Source: DASWJQ01 sp036397095 (GTDB taxonomy: Bacteria > Chloroflexota > Anaerolineae > Anaerolineales > E44-bin32). From it: 64,000 bases of DNA. Below are positions 58,913 through 64,000 of this stretch, piece after piece. A program made the position numbers and the translations under genes. The DNA is taken from contig DASWJQ010000108.1 in NCBI GenBank assembly GCA_036397095.1, positions 6,344-70,343 of the forward strand, in the 5' to 3' direction. The notes beneath the pieces are model-generated. The model saw only the letters and a list, made by a program, of their open reading frames with translations, had not been told where the DNA came from and did no database searches. How positions within the stretch are numbered: position 1 is the first letter of the stretch; each line of letters opens with the position of its first letter.

Positions 58913-60979
58913 TCAGCCGTCCAGGCCCTGGGCCAGCCGGGTGCGTTCGACAAAGCGATCGATGTCGTCCGGCCCTGGCTCTTCCCCGGCAATCAACAGA
59001 TAAGCGCGGGCCCAGAACCGGCCCGAGGGCAGGTCCGTATGGAAGTTGGGATAGCGTTCAAGCACGCGGCGCGATAGGTCGTCGCGCAGCTGCTCGATGG
59101 CGTGGGCCGGGGCGCTTTCGGGGATCAGGCTGACGCGGATGGCCAGGTAGCCGGACGTGACCGAAATCCTGTCGGCGCGCCAGTCCCAGGCCAGGCAAAA
59201 ACGCTGCGCCCACTCGCGCAGCTGGCGCGCCAACTCACCACTGAGATAGTGTTCGGGAAAGCGAGGGACTAGCACCGCCGTGAACGGAAGGTGGTAGGTC
59301 GCTTCCTGGACCGGGGAGTCAAAGATGGTACCGTCGGTCATGGCTGGCCCGGCGGTCTCTTCAAGGATGGCGAAGTAGGCCTCGGGCGGTTGGGCGCGTG
59401 GGATCCAATCGCGCGGCAGTGGCTGGGTGGTCGGTTTGGCTGGTGCGGGCCGGCGCGGCGCGGCCGGCTGCGGGTCCGGTGGCGGCAGGTCGACTTGTGT
59501 CAACTCCTCCAGCAAGGCTTGATGGGCCGGGCTCAACGAAGGGGCCGGCCGCCAGTCATCGGGCAGCTTGAGCGCCGGCTCCGGTTCGGGGAGAGCTTCC
59601 AGTTCGGTTGGTGAAGCTGGCACCGGCTCCGGTTCGGGCGGTCCAGGCGGGGGAACCGGTTCGGCTGGCGCGGGCGCCGGCTCCGGTGGGGGCGGTGCAG
59701 GCGGGGGAACCGGTTCGGTTGGCGCGGGCACCGGCTCCGGCGGGGGCGGTGCAGCCGGAGGTTCCTGTTTGGCTGTCGCGGGCGCCGGCTCAGGTAGTGG
59801 CGGTGCAGGTGGGGTTTCCGGTTCGGCTGGCGGTGTGGGTGCCGGCTCCGGTGGGGGCGGTGCGGGGGGGGGTGCCGGTTCGGCCGGCAGCCTGGGCGCC
59901 GGCTCCGGTGGGGGCGGTGTAAGTGGGGTTTCCGGTTCGGCCGGCGGCTTGGGCGCCGGCTCCGGTGGGGGCGGTGCGGGGGGCGGTTGTGGGCCGGCCG
60001 GTGGCGTTGGCCCCCGACTGGGGGAGGGCGAGATCGATCTCGGCATCAGATCGGGAAAGCTCGGGGAAGGGCGGGTCGGTCCGGTTGTCCCTGGACGCCC
60101 CAGTGCCTTCGACGGGGGTGGCCAGACCGTACGTGGGGCAGGTGCAGGCTGCTTGACAGGCATTTCGCCGCCAAGCAACCGGTCGGCGATCTGGCGCGTG
60201 GTTTCCCGGACGTCTGAGAATGGATGGTCGGCCGGGAATACGACCCCCAGGCGAACGCCGCCGGGAAGTGGTGCGGTGTACAGCAGTTGGTCGCGGTAGG
60301 CGCCGCTGACGCGCACATATTGGGCCGTGGCGCCGGAGGTGCCGCGACGGCGATCGGTCAGGGGCAGGCCTTCGGCCAACTGCTGGGCATCGCGCCGGGA
60401 TAGACCGGCGAAGGCAAGCGCCTGGCCGTCCTTGGCCAGCAGGCAGCCCGGCAGTCCCAGTTGGTCGCACAAAGCATGCAAGGTCGAGCCGGCGGCTTCG
60501 TAACGCCGGCGCAACGATCGGGTCGGAGTAGGCGTTGGTCCAGGTTTAGCCTGCGGCGTCCGTCGCGGTTTGGGCAAGGGCCCGGTGCCTGGCAGCGGCC
60601 CGGTGCCGCCGAAAGTTTTGGGCGCCTCAAGGGCGCGGGTCAGCACCGCCGGCAGTTCCGGCAAGTAGAACGGCTTGGTCAGGACGCCTTGGACCTGTAC
60701 GTCCTTAAGTTCATCTTCGCCGGAGCCAACCATGGGAATGGCGACGATCTTCAAGTCGGCCGAGCGGCGGCGCAGCAGGCGGACCAGGTCGGCGCCGGAC
60801 ATGTCCGGTAGGCCAAAGTCGATGATCGCCAAATCAAACGCATGATGGGAGACAAGATCTTCGGCCTGGCTGCCGCTCGTGGCCAGGGCGACTGCGTACT
60901 CACCGGTATCTTCCAGCGACTGCCGAATCAGCATGCCGAATTCGCGGTTGGCGTCGACGATGAGTACCGGCGTGGTCAT
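58913..60979 (-). CDS. receiver-domain protein with a dead IS200/IS605 TnpA-like C-terminal domain
   Basis: 688 aa from ATG 60979. Receiver (residues 1-120; LAIIDFGLPDMSGADLV, LTKPFYLPEL), Pro linker, a roadblock/profilin-like domain (about 160-280; LGLPGCLLAKDGQALAFAG), a 250-residue proline-rich stretch with 54-bp repeats, and residues 560-688, which follow the Y1 transposase fold: YHLPFTAVLVPRFPEHYLSG, LREWAQRFCLAWDW, RRVLERYP, GRFWARAYLLIAG. The HUH His pair (PDHVHLLV in active enzymes) is SGYLAIRV here, and the catalytic Tyr is Phe676 in IDRFVERT, so it cannot transpose. It is probably a signalling protein using the fold for binding. Confidence 0.8.
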   Translation of the reverse strand: MTTPVLIVDANREFGMLIRQSLEDTGEYAVALATSGSQAEDLVSHHAFDLAIIDFGLPDMSGADLVRLLRRRSADLKIVAIPMVGSGEDELKDVQVQGVLTKPFYLPELPAVLTRALEAPKTFGGTGPLPGTGPLPKPRRTPQAKPGPTPTPTRSLRRRYEAAGSTLHALCDQLGLPGCLLAKDGQALAFAGLSRRDAQQLAEGLPLTDRRRGTSGATAQYVRVSGAYRDQLLYTAPLPGGVRLGVVFPADHPFSDVRETTRQIADRLLGGEMPVKQPAPAPRTVWPPPSKALGRPGTTGPTRPSPSFPDLMPRSISPSPSRGPTPPAGPQPPPAPPPPEPAPKPPAEPETPLTPPPPEPAPRLPAEPAPPPAPPPPEPAPTPPAEPETPPAPPLPEPAPATAKQEPPAAPPPPEPVPAPTEPVPPPAPPPPEPAPAPAEPVPPPGPPEPEPVPASPTELEALPEPEPALKLPDDWRPAPSLSPAHQALLEELTQVDLPPPDPQPAAPRRPAPAKPTTQPLPRDWIPRAQPPEAYFAILEETAGPAMTDGTIFDSPVQEATYHLPFTAVLVPRFPEHYLSGELARQLREWAQRFCLAWDWRADRISVTSGYLAIRVSLIPESAPAHAIEQLRDDLSRRVLERYPNFHTDLPSGRFWARAYLLIAGEEPGPDDIDRFVERTRLAQGLDG
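59640..59995. repeat. 54-bp minisatellite inside the receiver/TnpA-like gene
   Basis: Imperfect 54-bp units encoding 18-residue blocks such as APPPPEPAPTPPAEPETP, roughly six to seven copies. It encodes the flexible proline-rich linker. Length variation between strains would be expected. Confidence 0.75.
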
Positions 60980-61030
60980 GTCATCAATGTAGCACGCCCG
61001 CCGGGCGCTTGCCAATGTCCCGGGGCGCGC

Positions 61031-61768
61031 TCAGTTGTCGGGGGTCTGGCTGGGCGTGGCGGTGGAGCTTGCCGTCGGAGTGGATGTTGGCGTGCTCGTC
61101 GATCCGGCCTCCGTGGCCGTCGGGCTGCTGGTTGCTGTTGCCGTGCTCGGGGAGGTCGGCGGCGCCGGCACCACGATCTTGACCCAGAAGGATTGGTCCC
61201 CCTGGGGACCAATGCCGAAGAACTCGCCATCGGGTGTGCGCAGCTTCCAATACCCCTGGTAGGTGCCCGGTTCGGCAGGGGCCTTCATATCGACCGCCAG
61301 GTCGACGATTCCGTCGGGCGCCACCTCGCTGGAGAGGGAGACCGTGTCCGGTGCGTTCAGGCGGTTGCCGCCGAAGAACGATAGCAGGTAGGCGGGTGTC
61401 CAAGTGCAGGAGCCGGTGTTGCGCAAGCGCCAGATTTTGACAAAGGTCTCCCCTGGGTCCAGTTGGCTGTTGTCACGCACGGTGACATCATCGATGAAGG
61501 CCGCCCGGTTGTCGCAGGGCTCGTCGTCGGTCGGGGCTGGGGTTGGCGATGGCTGCGGGCTGGCAAGCACAGGCTGGGTTTGCCGGGCGACGCCGGTGGC
61601 TGCGATGCCTGGGCCGGTCCGCGTCAGCACTGCCTCGACCGTCAAAGCGGCCGCGGCCACGCTGGGCGTAGCGCTGGCCGGGGGCGCCTGGCCGAGCAAG
61701 TTGCAGCCCGCCAAGAGCGCACCCACCAGCAGCAGAAGGGGAAGTTGACGCAGTTTGTCCATGACCAT
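61031..61768 (-). CDS. lipoprotein with NBR1-type Ig (FW) domain
   Basis: 245 aa. Signal and lipobox LLVGALLAGC near residue 20, so it is a lipid-anchored surface protein. A Thr/Pro linker, then one NBR1-like four-Trp domain (FVKIWRLRNTGSCTWTPAY, LAVDMKAPAEPGTYQGYWK, GQSFWVKIVV-like end) and a Ser/Thr/Pro tail. Such domains bind proteins or carbohydrates in bacteria; the ligand is unknown. It is related to the next gene upstream and separated from it by a terminator. Confidence 0.82.
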   Translation of the reverse strand: MVMDKLRQLPLLLLVGALLAGCNLLGQAPPASATPSVAAAALTVEAVLTRTGPGIAATGVARQTQPVLASPQPSPTPAPTDDEPCDNRAAFIDDVTVRDNSQLDPGETFVKIWRLRNTGSCTWTPAYLLSFFGGNRLNAPDTVSLSSEVAPDGIVDLAVDMKAPAEPGTYQGYWKLRTPDGEFFGIGPQGDQSFWVKIVVPAPPTSPSTATATSSPTATEAGSTSTPTSTPTASSTATPSQTPDN

Positions 61769-61832
61769 TTGCTCGTGTGTGAGCTGGGCGATTCTACCGC
61801 GCCACGGCCGGCGGCGGTTAGCGACAAAGCAA

Positions 61833-61857
61833 AGCGCCCGGGATAGGCCCGGGCGCT
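61833..61857 (-). terminator. terminator between the two NBR1-type lipoprotein genes
   Basis: A 10-bp GC stem (AGCGCCCGGG with CCCGGGCGCT) with a five-base loop, followed on the minus strand by TTTGCTTTG, 23 bases after the upstream gene's stop. Confidence 0.75.
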
Positions 61858-61879
61858 GTGGTTGCACGGAGATTGGGCG

Positions 61880-62884
61880 TTACTTCCAGGTGCGGATGTC
61901 GATCGTCAGCACCGGGGGGTTGGCACCCGAGATCTTTTCGATCTCAAAGCGGCCGATGCGGCCTTCGCTGGTCTGGAAACAGAGCCAGTCGCCGACCTCG
62001 AAGTCGTCAAAATCGATGCGGTCATCAGATAATTCGCCGTCGTCGTCGCAGTCCTCGAAGTCGGGCACACCATCGGTCCATAGGAAGGCCTCGGCGTCGT
62101 TGACGGGGGTCAGGTAGCGCTCGACGGCGCTGATCGACTCGTACCATAGGTCGCGATCGGCATTGCTGTCTGCCGGGCTCTCCCCCTCGTCCAGATCCAC
62201 ATGGAACGAAGGCTTGAGCTCAATCTTGGCGGTCTTATACACGCTGGGTGCCGGCGTCGGCGTCGGGCCAACGACGATCTGGACCCAGAAGGCGACGTTG
62301 GCATTGGCGCCGATGCCGAAGTTCACCCCGGTGGCGTTCTGCAACAACCAGTTGCCGCGGTAGGTGCCGTTGCTGGCAGGTGCCTCGAGGTCGACCGAAA
62401 GGTCGACCGTGCTGTTGGGGGGGACATTGCCGGACAGCGGCTGGCTGGCAGGTCCATCCATCGAGCGGCCACTGTCGAAAACCAGCTTGTATTGGGTCGT
62501 CCAGGTGCAGGTGCCGGTGTTACGCAAGCGCCAGGTCTTGGTGAAATCCTCACCCGGTTCGAAGTACGTGTCATCCGGGACGGTCACATCCGAGAGGAAG
62601 GAAGCACGATCGGTGCATCCGGTTGGGACCGGTGTGGCCGTGGGACCGGCTGGTGTGGCCGAGGCTGGCGGTGTGTTCGTGGCGGCCGCTGTCGGCGAGT
62701 CGGTCGGCAGTTGGCCGGCCGACCGGGTCAGCTCGGCGGCGACGGTTTCGGCGGCGGCCGTGGCGTTGGCATCCTCGGTCGCCTGCTGGCCGGCGCTGGT
62801 TCCCAAACCTGGCATGTTACAGGCCGCCAGAATCAGGGACAGCAGAACCGGGACGGCAAAGACAATGAACGGGCGGCGTGGCAT
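61880..62884 (-). CDS. lipoprotein with NBR1-type Ig domain and extra C-terminal domain
   Basis: 334 aa from ATG 62884 after AAGGAGG. Lipobox LSLILAACNMPG, Ala/Thr/Pro linker, an NBR1-like domain (FTKTWRLRNTGTCTWTTQYK, VDLEAPASNGTYRGNWLL, VAFWVQIVVGP), then about 100 residues with an acidic stretch (DFEDCDDDGELSDDRIDFDD) and a beta-rich end (GRIGRFEIEKISGANPPVLT) that I do not recognise. It is probably exposed on the cell surface. The NBR1 domain is close to that of the downstream gene, so the pair arose by duplication. Confidence 0.82.
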   Translation of the reverse strand: MPRRPFIVFAVPVLLSLILAACNMPGLGTSAGQQATEDANATAAAETVAAELTRSAGQLPTDSPTAAATNTPPASATPAGPTATPVPTGCTDRASFLSDVTVPDDTYFEPGEDFTKTWRLRNTGTCTWTTQYKLVFDSGRSMDGPASQPLSGNVPPNSTVDLSVDLEAPASNGTYRGNWLLQNATGVNFGIGANANVAFWVQIVVGPTPTPAPSVYKTAKIELKPSFHVDLDEGESPADSNADRDLWYESISAVERYLTPVNDAEAFLWTDGVPDFEDCDDDGELSDDRIDFDDFEVGDWLCFQTSEGRIGRFEIEKISGANPPVLTIDIRTWK

Positions 62885-62960
62885 CGAGTCCTCCTTGAAG
62901 GACCACAGCTTTGGCGGATATCGGGTTGGTTGCAAGGTGCGTTCCAAGCTGTACGATGGC

Positions 62961-62989
62961 ATGCTAGCTATGTCAGGTTCAATCGTCAA
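62961..62989 (-). promoter_or_regulatory. sigma70-type promoter of the NBR1-type lipoprotein gene
   Basis: TTGACG and TAGCAT separated by 17 bp on the minus strand, about 77 bp upstream of the ATG at 62884. Confidence 0.6.
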
Positions 62990-63014
62990 GAGGGGAGGTG
63001 CAGTTGGGAGAGAT

Positions 63015-64000
63015 TCAGGCGGCCGTTGCTAGCGAGGCTGGGTCTTCGTCATCCATCAGCAACCGGCTGCCATTCATGCTCCAGGCACCGGCATGCTCGA
63101 TGTGCACCGGAACCAACTGGCCCCGCAGTTCGGCGGGGTGTTCGAAGAAGACCAGCTTGTTGGTGCGGGTGCGGCCCTTCCAACGGCCCTGGTACTCTTG
63201 CTCGACCAGCACCTCGACGGTCTGCCCCAGGTGGGACCGGTTGATGTCAGCTGAGATCTGCTCCTGCAGACTCTCCAGGATCCGGTAGCGCCGCATTTTC
63301 TCGGCCTCGGGAACGTCGTCGGGCATGCGCCGTTCGGCGACCGTGTTGGGCCGCGGGGAGTAGCGCGCCAGGTGGGCAACGTCGAGTTTGAGTTCGGCCA
63401 GCAGATCGTAGGTCCGCTGGAATTGGTGGTCGGTTTCGCCAGGGAAACCGACGATGATGTCGGTGCCGATGGAGACACCCTGGATGTGGTCCCGTATGCG
63501 TGCGATCAGGCGGCGGTAGTCGTCGGATGAATAGCCGCGCTTCATCCGTTCGAGCACCTGATCGTCGCCGGCCTGCGCCGGAACTTCGATATGCTCGCAG
63601 ACTTTGGGCAATTCGGCGACGGCCTGGAGCAGGTCGTCATTCATCCAATTGGGGTGTGATGTCAGGAAGCGAATGCGATCGATGCCATCAACCTGATGGA
63701 CGATCCGCAGCAGGTCGGCCAATGTGGGGCCATTGTCCACCTCCTTGCCGTAGCGGTCGACGATCTGCCCCAGCAGGGTGACCTCACGCACACCTTGATC
63801 GGCCAACTGGCGAACCTCGGATGTGATCTCGCCAACCGATCGGCTGCGTTCGACGCCGCGGCGATAGGGAATGATGCAGAAGGTACAGGCGTGGGAGCAG
63901 CCGTAGACGACAGGCACGTGGGCTGAAACCAGCCGGCCGCGCGCCTCAAGCGGTAACAGTAGGTCGCCATCCATCACGGCGTGGCGAGCCTGGGTCTCCT
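63015..64000 (-). CDS. miaB: tRNA methylthiotransferase MiaB (5' partial)
   Basis: The frame is still open at the right edge, so the N-terminal methylthiotransferase domain is cut off. The radical-SAM motif VYGCSHACTFCIIPYRRG gives CxxxCxxC; IIVGFPGETDHQFQRT and a C-terminal TRAM domain (VEVLVEQEYQGRWKGRTRTN) follow. It adds a methylthio group at position 2 of i6A37 in tRNAs. RimO and YqeV are relatives, but the motif order and RGVERSRS sequence favour MiaB. Confidence 0.9.
   Translation of the reverse strand, partial: ETQARHAVMDGDLLLPLEARGRLVSAHVPVVYGCSHACTFCIIPYRRGVERSRSVGEITSEVRQLADQGVREVTLLGQIVDRYGKEVDNGPTLADLLRIVHQVDGIDRIRFLTSHPNWMNDDLLQAVAELPKVCEHIEVPAQAGDDQVLERMKRGYSSDDYRRLIARIRDHIQGVSIGTDIIVGFPGETDHQFQRTYDLLAELKLDVAHLARYSPRPNTVAERRMPDDVPEAEKMRRYRILESLQEQISADINRSHLGQTVEVLVEQEYQGRWKGRTRTNKLVFFEHPAELRGQLVPVHIEHAGAWSMNGSRLLMDDEDPASLATAA

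Noticed and set aside
58913..59302. An insertion sequence of the IS200/IS605 family
   Set aside because: The TnpA-like segment is fused in frame to signalling domains, lacks the HUH and Tyr residues, and no flanking hairpin ends or TnpB are present.
59640..59995. CRISPR-like repeats
   Set aside because: Units are adjacent, in frame and coding, without spacers; this is a minisatellite. No CRISPR array was seen anywhere in the window.

Overview
The window comes from a GC-rich bacterial chromosome, most likely a Chloroflexota member of the Anaerolineae/Caldilineae kind. This is an inference from gene content and style: a T-box before leuS, ECF transport, an SPFH protein, NBR1-type Ig lipoproteins, TPR and proline-rich signalling proteins, extended -10 promoters of the form TGCTAYAAT, and heptamer arrays linked to a four-helix-bundle gene. 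No rRNA marker is present, so the taxonomy is unproven. There is no prophage, CRISPR array or intact insertion sequence.

Layout. (1) 1-14.8 kb is a catabolic island for a nitrogen heterocycle or amide. It holds a three-subunit molybdenum hydroxylase (FAD, 2Fe-2S and Mo subunits) with XdhC- and CoxE-type maturation factors, an amidase, a cyclase-family hydrolase, AllG- and AllH-like proteins (DUF1116, DUF2877), a CoA-transferase, a thiolase-like protein and an NCS2 xanthine/uracil permease. A four-helix-bundle gene flanked by inverted heptamer repeats interrupts it. (2) 15.2-18.5 kb has two tRNA-Ala genes, a MITE-like inverted repeat, and a T-box riboswitch driving leuS. (3) 18.8-30 kb is mixed: creatininase-like protein, RidA, a two-component system, a membrane-anchored protease, YtxH, a SelW-like selenoprotein read through an in-frame TGA, D-aminoacyl-tRNA deacylase, a regulator/membrane-protein operon, a degenerate PyrD/PyrK-like pair, and an SPFH protein. 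(4) 30.3-34.4 kb is a complete ECF transporter operon (S, T, two ATPases) ending in a PfkB sugar kinase. (5) 34.5-40.6 kb has an esterase, a trypsin-like protease with a free-standing copy of its N-terminal domain, ComEC, a PQQ-type dehydrogenase and a thioesterase. (6) 40.6-49.3 kb is a bacterial microcompartment (BMC) locus of the sugar-phosphate type: RpiB, DeoC, acylating aldehyde dehydrogenase, one BMC-H, one BMC-T, three BMC-P, EutJ, and a REC-GAF-ATPase regulator. (7) 49.4-64 kb is housekeeping: lepB, der, cdaR, cdaA, a TPR protein, polA, a receiver protein carrying a dead IS200/IS605-type TnpA domain, two NBR1-type lipoproteins and miaB.

How the genes may work together. In the BMC, DeoC would split deoxyribose 5-phosphate into glyceraldehyde 3-phosphate and acetaldehyde, and the aldehyde dehydrogenase would turn acetaldehyde into acetyl-CoA inside the shell. 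No phosphotransacylase or alcohol dehydrogenase lies in the locus. The ECF transporter plus kinase 6 kb away could supply the phosphorylated sugar, but that link is inference. The first island could oxidise a heterocycle (Mo hydroxylase), open it (cyclase, amidase) and channel a carbamoyl group or CoA ester; the substrate cannot be read from sequence.

The strongest unusual items are the UGA-containing SelW-like gene, the receiver/TnpA fusion, the AllG-AllH pair without AllF, the BMC locus with its four-Cys DeoC and Cys-to-Asp RpiB, and the four-helix element with heptamer inverted repeats.
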